From Bacteroidota bacterium (GTDB taxonomy: Bacteria > Bacteroidota > Bacteroidia > Flavobacteriales > Weeksellaceae), in assembly GCA_023448955.1 (NCBI GenBank), contig JAEXJU010000364.1:1-5994 (forward strand): a DNA stretch of 5,994 nucleotides. The letters run 5' to 3'. Position numbers and translations under genes: made by a program. Below are positions 1-5,110 of the stretch, piece after piece. Within the stretch, counting starts at the first letter, position 1. Every line of letters begins with the position of its first letter. The notes beneath the pieces were generated by a model that saw only the letters and a list, made by a program, of their open reading frames with translations, was not told the DNA's origin and did not search any database.

Positions 1-313
1 GGATTTTCTTTCCTGTTTCCCCCAATTTTTCGATGAGAATCGTTTCGATTTGTGAATGGATGTCTTCTGCCGATTTATCGATGTCGAAGTTTCCTTTTTC
101 GATGTCAATCAGAATTTCTTCCAAAACTGCAATAATGTTCTGCTCTTCATCCAATCGAATCAGTCCAACTTCTGCCAGCATTTTTGCGTGAGCGATCGAA
201 CTCAACACATCATATTTTGCTAATCTGTCGTCAAAGTCCAAATCTTTCCCGACTGTGAATTTGCTAACCAAATCATTGGTTTTTATGTTGTCTTTTTGCC
301 AGATTTTTTTCAT
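1..313 (-). CDS. argH: Argininosuccinate lyase, N-terminal fragment (3' part outside the window)
   Basis: ArgH splits argininosuccinate into arginine and fumarate, the last step of arginine synthesis, as a cytosolic homotetramer of the fumarase/aspartase superfamily. Reading back from the ATG at 313-311 gives 104 codons with no stop before the window edge. The protein begins MKKIWQKDNI and shows the usual ArgH N-terminal blocks: LVSKFTVGKDLDFDDRLAKY (residues 15-34), then DVLSSIAHAKMLAEVGLI (35-52), SAEDIHSQIE (81-90, the family's E-D-V/I-H-S/M pattern) and LGETGKKI at the cut edge, where the family normally continues into the H-[ST]-G-R-S-R-N-D-Q substrate loop. The catalytic His and the flexible signature loop lie outside. 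The leader before the ATG is A-rich without a Shine-Dalgarno sequence, as is common in Bacteroidota. It is the last visible gene of the arg run, 393 bp after the deacylase gene, so it may not be strictly co-transcribed with it. Confidence 0.93.
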   Translation of the reverse strand, partial: MKKIWQKDNIKTNDLVSKFTVGKDLDFDDRLAKYDVLSSIAHAKMLAEVGLIRLDEEQNIIAVLEEILIDIEKGNFDIDKSAEDIHSQIETILIEKLGETGKKI

Positions 314-327
314 TTTTTTTATATTTT

Positions 328-430
328 GAACGCATACTTTGACTCCGCTCAGTACGCGAAAAGATTTTTTTTAAATTTTATTGAAAACATTTTTAAGGTT
401 CGCAAAGACGCTTACGCTCATCAAAGATTT
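328..430 (-). repeat. Dispersed extragenic repeat, copy A, before argH
   Basis: The core at 362-420 matches 3719-3775 at all but two substitutions and two single-base length differences. Shared landmarks on the plus strand are ATTGAAAACATTTT, AAGGTTCGCAAAG and ACGCTCA. The gene-proximal end (GAACGC at 328) lies 14 bp upstream of the argH ATG. Compared with copy C, this copy carries about 17 extra bases that include GACTCCGCTCAG (341-352). I recall similar sequences between genes of Chryseobacterium-like genomes, but only the copies here are direct evidence. Confidence 0.8.
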
Positions 431-439
431 AATTTCTAT

Positions 440-470
440 GTTCGTTAGGTTTCCTATGGAATGACAAACA
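440..470 (+). repeat. Single arm of the GTCATTCC repeat
   Basis: TTCGTTAGGTTTCCTATGGA followed by ATGACAA is, apart from one base, the reverse complement of 3802-3827. Here only one arm is present, so no long hairpin forms. As in the argD-argF' gap, it follows the dispersed repeat within about 20 bp. Confidence 0.7.
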
Positions 471-506
471 TTGTGTTTATGACAAATCTTGCTTTATATA
501 GAATCT

Positions 507-612
507 GCAGCCCGGCCTGAGTGGAGCTCATTTTTTGCGAAGTCTTCACTTTCTTTTATGTGAAAAACTTCTGGCAAAAAATAGCGGGAACGGAGGACGG
601 AAATAGCTGCCC
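507..612. repeat. Large imperfect hairpin element (probable dispersed repeat)
   Basis: The arms at 530-549 (ATTTTTTGCGAAGTCTTCAC) and 560-582 (GTGAA...CTTCTGGCAAAAAAT) pair with small bulges around a loop of about 10 bases. The element is bounded by GCAGCCCGG (from 507) and AGCTGCCC (605-612), whose inner GCAGC/GCTGC are inverted. It has a higher G+C content at its edges than the surrounding spacer. It resembles hairpin-type extragenic repeats I remember from flavobacterial genomes, but only one copy lies in this window, so family membership is inferred. Confidence 0.55.
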
Positions 613-644
613 AAATTATTTTTATTTTACTGACTTTGTAGATT

Positions 645-693
645 TTGGCTAAAGCCAATTCCTACTTTCCTTTCTAAAACGGGCTAAAGCCCG
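645..693. repeat. Two related GGCTAAAGCC stem-loops
   Basis: TTGGCTAAAGCCAA (645-658) and CGGGCTAAAGCCCG (680-693) are near-perfect palindromes with the same GGCTAAAGCC core, 21 bp apart, just past the 3' end of the deacylase gene. Read on the minus strand, the second one (CGGGC-TTTA-GCCCG) comes first after the stop codon and is followed by TTTT. Confidence 0.65.
676..693 (-). terminator. Possible weak intrinsic terminator after the deacylase gene
   Basis: On the minus strand, 13 bases after the stop codon, a five-pair GC stem (CGGGC/GCCCG, TTTA loop) is followed by four Ts. The stem is short and the T-run minimal, so it might only attenuate, or it might simply be part of the repeat pair it belongs to. 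Confidence 0.3.
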
Positions 694-706
694 CCGCTAT
701 TGATAT

Positions 707-1789
707 TTATAATATTTTCTCTAATATTTTGATATAAATATCGATGCCTTCTCGGATTTCGTCGATGTAAACAAACTCGTCTGCGGTGTGCGAACGGAGA
801 CTGTCGCCAACGCCCAACTTGACCGACGTACACGGAATAATCGCCTGATCAGAAGAGGTAGGCGAGCCGTAAGTTGTCCTGCCCATAGCCAATCCCGCCT
901 GAACAAACGGATGATTGACATCAATTTTTGAGGAATTGAGACGGAATGACCTCGGCGTCAATTTCGACTGCATCTGCGATTGGATGATTTCGAAAACTTC
1001 CCGATTCGTGTATTCGTCTGTCACACGGACATCCAGCGTGAAGTTGCATTTTTCGGGAACCACGTTGTGTTGCGTTCCGGCGTTGATGACCGACAAAGTC
1101 ACTTTCACTTCGCCTAGATAATCGGAAACTTTGGGGAATTTGAAATCCAGAATATTCTGCAAATCCTTCATACATTTCACAATCGCATTGTCATCGTTTG
1201 GATGTGCCGAATGAGAAGCGGTTCCCGTCATTTCGCCGTCAATCACCAGTAAACCTTTTTCTGCGATGGCGAGATTCATTTGGGTTGGTTCGCCCACGAT
1301 GGCTAATTCGACATTCGGAAGTTGTGGAAATAAAGCTTCGATGCCATCTAAACCGGATATTTCTTCCTCAGCTGTCAAAGCAATAACGAGATTGTGCGAC
1401 AGATTTTCAGCATCATAAAAATAAAGAAAAGTCTGCGCCATCGCCACCAAAGACGCACCTGCATCGTTACTTCCCAAACCGAATAATTTGCCGTCTTTTT
1501 CTACAGGAATAAACGGGTCCAACGTATAAGCTTTGTTCGGTTTTACCGTGTCGTGATGTGTATTCAGAAGAATCGATGGCTTGCCGGCATCAAAATGTTT
1601 GTTGGTTGCCCAGATATTATTTTTAAAGCGCTTGACTTTGATTTGATGCTCATTGAAAAATCCTTCTATAATGAGCGAAACGTTATATTCGTCACGGCTT
1701 ATAGATGGTGTTGCTATGAGTTTTTTCAGCAATTTGACGGCATTTTCCGCAAGTTCTTCTCTGCTAAAGACAGATTTCAGTTCCTTCAT
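707..1789 (-). CDS. argE: M20 family deacylase, ArgE type (N-acylcitrulline or N-acylornithine deacylase)
   Basis: This is a cytosolic zinc amidohydrolase of peptidase family M20, 360 residues, a normal single-subunit length. All key residues are visible: H78-H-D80 in NTHHDTV (zinc ligand and its Asp partner), the bridging D109 in GLGSNDAG, catalytic base E141 and ligand E142 in TAEEE, E167 in VGEPT, and H334 in LRSHTADEFV. The dimerisation domain occupies roughly residues 175-285, with ASHSAHP at 191-197. M20 members (ArgE, DapE, CPG2) cannot be told apart by motifs alone; the neighbours decide. Because the transcarbamylase here works on N-acylornithine, the likely reaction is removal of the acyl group (acetyl, or succinyl as argued for argF') from N-acylcitrulline. 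The start codon lies inside the end of argB (26-bp overlap), which suggests translational coupling. The C-terminal part of the gene is visibly richer in G+C than argD or argF'. Confidence 0.9.
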   Translation of the reverse strand: MKELKSVFSREELAENAVKLLKKLIATPSISRDEYNVSLIIEGFFNEHQIKVKRFKNNIWATNKHFDAGKPSILLNTHHDTVKPNKAYTLDPFIPVEKDGKLFGLGSNDAGASLVAMAQTFLYFYDAENLSHNLVIALTAEEEISGLDGIEALFPQLPNVELAIVGEPTQMNLAIAEKGLLVIDGEMTGTASHSAHPNDDNAIVKCMKDLQNILDFKFPKVSDYLGEVKVTLSVINAGTQHNVVPEKCNFTLDVRVTDEYTNREVFEIIQSQMQSKLTPRSFRLNSSKIDVNHPFVQAGLAMGRTTYGSPTSSDQAIIPCTSVKLGVGDSLRSHTADEFVYIDEIREGIDIYIKILEKIL

Positions 1790-2555
1790 TTCCTAATTTT
1801 ATTTGGTATGAGAGTTTTTTTTCATTGATAAGAAACACTTTCTGAACGCCATTTTCCTTGGCTCGGAAAGCATTTTCGAGTTTTGGTAAAATTCCTTTGT
1901 GGAGTTTTCCAGCGGATATTAATTCAGAAAATTCTTGTTTGTTGATTGTTTTCAGATTTGAATTTTCGTCTTCAATATTTTCCAAAACCCCATTTTTATC
2001 GAAGCAAAACAGCAATTCTGTATCGAAATGTTTTGATAAAGCCTGAGCTACAGTTCCGGCAATCGTGTCTGCATTGGTGTTGAACAGATTTCCTTTTTTA
2101 TCGTGAGTGATTGCAGAAAACACCGGAACCAAACCCAGATTTATCATATTGATTATCAATTCGTGATTGATACTTTTTTCATCTATATCGCCAACAAATC
2201 CAAAATCAATTTCCGGATGGTGTCTTTTTTCGGCTTGAATCATATTGCCATCGGCTCCGGAAAATCCAATCGCATTGCAGTTGAAACTTTGCAGCTTGGC
2301 TACCAGATTTTTATTGATTCTTCCAGCATAAACCATCGTCACCAACTTTAAAGTTTTCTTATTGGTGATCCTTCGTCCGTCAATCATTGTTTGTGTGATT
2401 TTCAGTTTTTCAGCCAGCGTTTCGGCCAACTTTCCTCCGCCGTGAATTAGGATTTTTGCACCTTCGATTTCTGAAAATTGCTCAAGGAAAGTTTTCAATG
2501 ATTTTTTGTCATCGATTAAATTCCCTCCTATTTTTATGATATATAGTTTTTGCAT
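1764..2555 (-). CDS. argB: N-acetylglutamate (or N-succinylglutamate) kinase
   Basis: ArgB phosphorylates the gamma-carboxylate of N-acylglutamate using ATP; it belongs to the amino-acid kinase fold. The 263-residue protein has the expected motifs: K8 in IKIGGN, the glycine loop HGGGK (38-42), R62 in GRRIT for the substrate carboxylate, NTNAD (159-163, with D163 matching E. coli Asp162) and K225 in GILPKLENA (matching E. coli Lys217). It starts directly at the first kinase strand, lacking the extra N-terminal helix that arginine-inhibited hexameric ArgB proteins carry. It therefore resembles the dimeric, arginine-insensitive E. coli type. DKNGVL (186-191) replaces the usual D-V-x-G-V/I-L. The TAG stop overlaps the start of the deacylase gene by 26 bp. 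The gap to argF' upstream is 167 bp and repeat-filled. Whether the acyl group is acetyl or succinyl cannot be read from ArgB itself. Confidence 0.95.
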   Translation of the reverse strand: MQKLYIIKIGGNLIDDKKSLKTFLEQFSEIEGAKILIHGGGKLAETLAEKLKITQTMIDGRRITNKKTLKLVTMVYAGRINKNLVAKLQSFNCNAIGFSGADGNMIQAEKRHHPEIDFGFVGDIDEKSINHELIINMINLGLVPVFSAITHDKKGNLFNTNADTIAGTVAQALSKHFDTELLFCFDKNGVLENIEDENSNLKTINKQEFSELISAGKLHKGILPKLENAFRAKENGVQKVFLINEKKLSYQIKLGNEGTEICL

Positions 2556-2560
2556 TATTT

Positions 2561-2690
2561 AACACAAAGAGTGCAAAGGTTTTTATTAATTATTGAAAAT
2601 ATTTTAAGTTCGCAAATCAAAGATTCATCGATTCCTTTAAATTCAAAATATTAAATTGAGATAAAGGCGCCTACGCTCAGCAAAGGTTTT
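2561..2690 (-). repeat. Dispersed extragenic repeat, copy B, before argB (interrupted)
   Basis: This is a diverged copy of the repeat at 328-430 and 3702-3781. Shared blocks are ATTGAAAATATTTTAAGTTC, then CGCAAA, then GGCGCCTACGCTCAGC. The block that is continuous in the other copies is split here by about 49 AT-rich bases (2617-2665), with AAA on both sides. The gene-proximal end lies 5 bp upstream of the argB ATG, in the same orientation relative to the gene as the other copies. Confidence 0.65.
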
Positions 2691-2719
2691 CCTCTCCCAA
2701 GCCTTCTCCAAAGGAGAGG
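2691..2719. repeat. CCTCTCC/GGAGAGG stem-loop
   Basis: CCTCTCC (2691-2697) pairs with GGAGAGG (2713-2719). An alternative tighter hairpin, TCTCC-AAA-GGAGA, uses 2705-2717. It begins 3 bp past the argF' stop codon. There is no T-run on either side in the right place, so I do not call it a terminator. Similar 'CTCTCC...GGAGAGGG' elements recur in flavobacterial genomes as far as I remember. Confidence 0.5.
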
Positions 2720-2722
2720 GAG

Positions 2723-3688
2723 TTATAATTCATCTAATATTTCTGAAAAAACTGCCTGAGCTGAAAAGATTCTGTTTTTTGCTTGTTGATAAATAATTGA
2801 GTTTTTGCCGTCCATTATTTCATCGCTCAGTTCCAAATTTCTACGGACGGGAAGACAATGCATTACTTTTGCGTTATTCGTCAGTTCTAATTTTTCATTG
2901 GTCAACATCCAGTTTTCTTCAACTTTTGGCATCTTTGCATAATCTTGAAACGACGACCAGTTTTTCACATAAACGAAGTCTGCATCTTTCAATGCTTCGT
3001 CCTGATTATGAATCACTTTTGTTTCTTTTGTAAAATTTTCATCCAAATCATAACCTTCCGGATTTGCAATCACAAAATCAACGTCCATCTGTTGCATCCA
3101 TTCCGTGAAAGAGTTTCCAACCGCCTGCGCAATCGGTTTGATGTGTGGCGCCCAAGTCAAAACCACTTTTGGTTTGCGATTAATCCTGAGCTTGTCGAAG
3201 GGCCAGTTTTCTGTAATCGTGATGCAATCCGCCAAACTTTGCAATGGATGACGCGTCGCCGATTCCAGAGAAATCACGGGAACTTTGGCGTGTTTTAGGA
3301 ACTGGCTGAGAATACTTTCATTCACGTCATCTTCCTTGTTTTTCATCCCAGCAAAACATCTAACAGCAATGATGTTGCAATATTGATTCAGAACTTCTAT
3401 CGCATCTTTGATATGTTCGACTGTGTCGCCGTTCATCACCGTTCCATCAGCAAATTCCAGATTCCAGGCTTCTTGAGCAGCGTTGAGAACCAAGACGTTT
3501 AATCCTAAATTCTGAGCGGCGATTTGGGAACTTAATCTTGTTCTGAGACTGGAATTAAGGAAAACCAAACCAATCGTTTTTCCTTTGCCTTTGTTTGGAT
3601 TTTCTAATGGATTTTCTTTTATTATTAAAGCTTTTGCAATGATTTCCTGCAAATTATCTATATCATGAACAGAAGTGAAATTTTTCAT
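2723..3688 (-). CDS. argF': N-acylornithine carbamoyltransferase, probably N-succinyl-L-ornithine specific
   Basis: This enzyme transfers the carbamoyl group from carbamoyl phosphate to the side-chain amine of N-acylornithine, giving N-acylcitrulline, in the cytosol; the family is a trimer. The 321-residue protein starting at M (3688-3686) shows the carbamoyl-phosphate loop SSLRTR (46-51), HPLQ (147-150), the family block KVVLTWAPH, KNW (242-244) and HCLPVRRN (277-284). The residue after GDT, Val90, occupies the position of Glu92 in Xanthomonas acetylornithine transcarbamylase and Pro90 in the Bacteroides fragilis succinylornithine enzyme. Published Glu92-to-Val mutants act on succinylornithine, so succinyl specificity is predicted. 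An in-frame ATG 30 bp upstream (3718) would add ten residues encoded by a dispersed repeat; I prefer 3688, which also gives numbering equal to B. fragilis. A PFDKLR insertion sits at residues 163-168. It is not ordinary ornithine carbamoyltransferase. Confidence 0.94.
   Translation of the reverse strand: MKNFTSVHDIDNLQEIIAKALIIKENPLENPNKGKGKTIGLVFLNSSLRTRLSSQIAAQNLGLNVLVLNAAQEAWNLEFADGTVMNGDTVEHIKDAIEVLNQYCNIIAVRCFAGMKNKEDDVNESILSQFLKHAKVPVISLESATRHPLQSLADCITITENWPFDKLRINRKPKVVLTWAPHIKPIAQAVGNSFTEWMQQMDVDFVIANPEGYDLDENFTKETKVIHNQDEALKDADFVYVKNWSSFQDYAKMPKVEENWMLTNEKLELTNNAKVMHCLPVRRNLELSDEIMDGKNSIIYQQAKNRIFSAQAVFSEILDEL
3185..3202 (-). repeat. 18-bp dispersed repeat inserted in frame in argF' (encodes PFDKLR)
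   Basis: CCCTTCGACAAGCTCAGG on the coding strand reads exactly as Pro-Phe-Asp-Lys-Leu-Arg. CTTCGACAAGCTCAG is a sequence I recall as a very common intergenic repeat in Bacteroidota and other bacteria, and its relatives TTCGACTCCGCTCAG (5111) and TTGACTCCGCTCAG (339) lie between genes in this same window. The encoded residues fall between ITITENW and RKPKVVLTWAPH, in a variable surface-type linker where, by recollection, the B. fragilis protein is about six residues shorter. Confidence 0.75.
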
Positions 3689-3701
3689 TTTAAGATTTTT
3701 T

Positions 3702-3781
3702 GAACGCAAAGTGCGCAAAGATTTTTTTTAATTTTATTGAAAACATTTTAAGGTTCGCAAAGGCGCTGACGCTCAGCGAAG
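3702..3781 (-). repeat. Dispersed extragenic repeat, copy C, before argF'
   Basis: This is the most regular copy in the window. The core 3719-3775 matches 362-420 with two substitutions and two one-base gaps. On the gene side it ends in GAACGCAAAGTGCGCAAAG, 13 bp from the argF' ATG. In the mRNA sense the leader therefore reads CTTTGCGCACTTTGCGTTC followed by an A/T-rich tract and ATG. AATCTTTG in the mRNA sense is one base off the Bacteroidota -7 element TAnnTTTG, but I see no good -33 partner. Confidence 0.8.
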
Positions 3782-3801
3782 CAATTTTTAAAACATTCAC
3801 G

Positions 3802-3878
3802 TTGTCATTCCGTAGGAAACCTAACGAAGTGGTTCGACGAAGTCAATCTCGACTGCTTAGATTCCTACGGAATGACAA
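3802..3878. repeat. Long inverted repeat between argD and argF'
   Basis: TTGTCATTCCGTAGGAA (3802-3818) and its exact reverse complement TTCCTACGGAATGACAA (3862-3878) flank 43 bases, part of which (CTAACGAAGT / ACTGCTTAG) can extend the pairing imperfectly. It begins 10 bp past the argD stop codon, which makes a transcript hairpin likely. A T-run (TTTTTT, 3885-3890) exists only on the plus strand. It therefore does not look like a classical minus-strand terminator, though it could protect or process the mRNA. One arm also occurs at 440-470. Confidence 0.8.
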
Positions 3879-3888
3879 AAGCACTTTT

Positions 3889-5058
3889 TTAATTCTCTGT
3901 TAAAATTTTCTTTTTCTCATCAATTGTTTTCAAAGTTTTTTCTAAAGCGTTGATGAACAAATCGGATTCTTTTTCTGAAATATTGAGTGCTGGTAAAATC
4001 CGAAGAACATTCTTGTCATTGGCATTTCCGGTGAAAATAAAATGCTCAAAAAGCAATTCCTTCCTAACATCTTCACAATCCTGGTCAAGCTCGATTCCAA
4101 TCATCAGCCCACGCCTTTTGATGTTTTTGATGTGAGGAAAATCTTTTATTTTTTTTTCGATATAACTTCCTATTTTTTCCGAATTCTCAATTAAATTTTC
4201 TTTTTCGATGACTTCTAAAACCGCTAATCCGGCAACACAAGCGAGATGATTGCCGCCAAAAGTCGTCCCAAGCAATCCGTAACTCGCTTCGAACTTTGGA
4301 CTAATCAAAACACCGCCCATCGGAAAGCCATTTCCCATTCCTTTTGCGACCGTGATTAAATCCGGTTTGATGCCGAATTCCTGGTGCGCAAAGAATTTCC
4401 CGGAACGTCCGTAACCTGACTGAACTTCATCCAAAATCAAAATCGCATCATTGTCTTTGCATAATCTTTCAATCGTCAAAATGAAATCTTTCGTCAACAA
4501 ATTGATTCCGCCAACGCCTTGAATTCCTTCAACAATCACCGCAGAAATCTCGTTCTGATTCTTTGCAAAAATCTTCTCCAATTCTTCTGAATTATTAAAT
4601 TCACATTTGATGAAATTTTCAGACACATTGACTGGCGCAATGATTTTTGGATTATCTGTCACGGCAACAGAAGCAGAAGTTCTTCCGTGGAAAGATTCGG
4701 AAAAATAAACAACTTTCTTTTTATTATTATGAAATGAAGCCAGCTTCAAAGCGTTTTCATTCGCTTCAGCTCCGGAGTTACATAAGAACAACGAGTAATC
4801 TTCGTAACCCGATAATTCTCCCAATTTCTTAGCTAATTCTTCTTGAATTTTGTTCTCCACAGAATTGGAATAAAAACTGATTTTCTCCAATTGATTTTTC
4901 AATCTTTCAACATAATGCGGATGATTATGACCAATGGAAATCACAGCGTGACCGCCGTAAAAATCGAGGTATCGCTGACCTTTTTCGTCCCAGAGAAAAG
5001 AACCCTGAGCTTTTACAGGATTGATGTTGAAGAGTGGATATACGTTGAATAAATTCAT
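3889..5058 (-). CDS. argD: N-acetylornithine / N-succinylornithine aminotransferase
   Basis: ArgD is a PLP-dependent class III aminotransferase that converts N-acylglutamate semialdehyde to N-acylornithine with glutamate as amino donor; it is a cytosolic dimer. The 389 residues match the family's usual length of about 380-400. Visible landmarks are NSGAEANENALKLA (94-107, phosphate-binding loop), SFHGRT (122-127, the aromatic residue that stacks on PLP), VEGIQGVGG (176-184), D210 in LILDEVQSGYGRSG (bonds the pyridine nitrogen), K239 in ITVAKGMGNGFP (Schiff-base lysine), TTFGGN (265-270) and LRILPAL (352-358). The ATG at 5058 is the only sensible start, as the family's N-terminal block (NVYPLFNINPVKAQGSFLWD) begins at residue 5. 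Related ornithine and succinylornithine (AstC) aminotransferases share these motifs, so the acyl group is inferred from argF'. It lies 126 bp after argC and 200 bp before argF', both gaps containing inverted repeats. Confidence 0.95.
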   Translation of the reverse strand: MNLFNVYPLFNINPVKAQGSFLWDEKGQRYLDFYGGHAVISIGHNHPHYVERLKNQLEKISFYSNSVENKIQEELAKKLGELSGYEDYSLFLCNSGAEANENALKLASFHNNKKKVVYFSESFHGRTSASVAVTDNPKIIAPVNVSENFIKCEFNNSEELEKIFAKNQNEISAVIVEGIQGVGGINLLTKDFILTIERLCKDNDAILILDEVQSGYGRSGKFFAHQEFGIKPDLITVAKGMGNGFPMGGVLISPKFEASYGLLGTTFGGNHLACVAGLAVLEVIEKENLIENSEKIGSYIEKKIKDFPHIKNIKRRGLMIGIELDQDCEDVRKELLFEHFIFTGNANDKNVLRILPALNISEKESDLFINALEKTLKTIDEKKKILTEN

Positions 5059-5110
5059 CTTGGTTGATTGTTGTCGGTTTATAGTTAATGATTAGTTAGC
5101 TTACTAGCAC

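Larger units (their letters stand above)
314..706. other. 393-bp intergenic region packed with non-coding repeats
   Basis: This is the longest gene-free stretch, between the deacylase gene and argH. I see no coding potential on either strand. It holds, from left to right: the dispersed repeat copy A (328-430), one arm of the GTCATTCC-type repeat (440-470), a large imperfect hairpin element (507-612), an AT-rich spacer, and two GGCTAAAGCC-type stem-loops (645-693). No convincing Bacteroidota promoter (TTG at -33 with TAnnTTTG at -7) was found on the minus strand, so whether argH has its own promoter here is open. Confidence 0.75.

Noticed and set aside
613..640. Promoter-like TAATTTG on the minus strand before argH
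   Set aside because: It is one base short of TAnnTTTG and lacks a TTG element at a suitable distance upstream.
2636..2662. Possible ArgR operator in the argF'-argB gap (AATTCAAAATATTAAATT)
   Set aside because: It does not show the paired TGAAT...ATTCA halves with the right spacing; it is just AT-rich sequence interrupting repeat copy B.
2691..2719. CCTCTCC/GGAGAGG hairpin as the argF' terminator
   Set aside because: On the transcribed strand the stem is followed by AAAACC rather than a T-run.
2945..3298. Plus-strand reading frame of 117 codons inside argF', and similar ones inside the other genes (for example 1553-1828)
   Set aside because: They lie wholly or mostly opposite well-conserved arg genes, have no family features, and their compositions look like antisense shadows.
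3689..3718. Upstream ATG at 3718 giving argF' ten more residues (MRTLRSKNLK)
   Set aside because: These codons lie in the A/T-rich leader and the end of the dispersed repeat, and homologues begin near MKNFTSV. The ATG at 3688 fits the family length and the B. fragilis numbering.
3700..3903. Plus-strand reading frame of 67 codons across the argD-argF' gap
   Set aside because: It is made of the dispersed repeat and the inverted repeat, and runs into argD; no protein-like features are visible.
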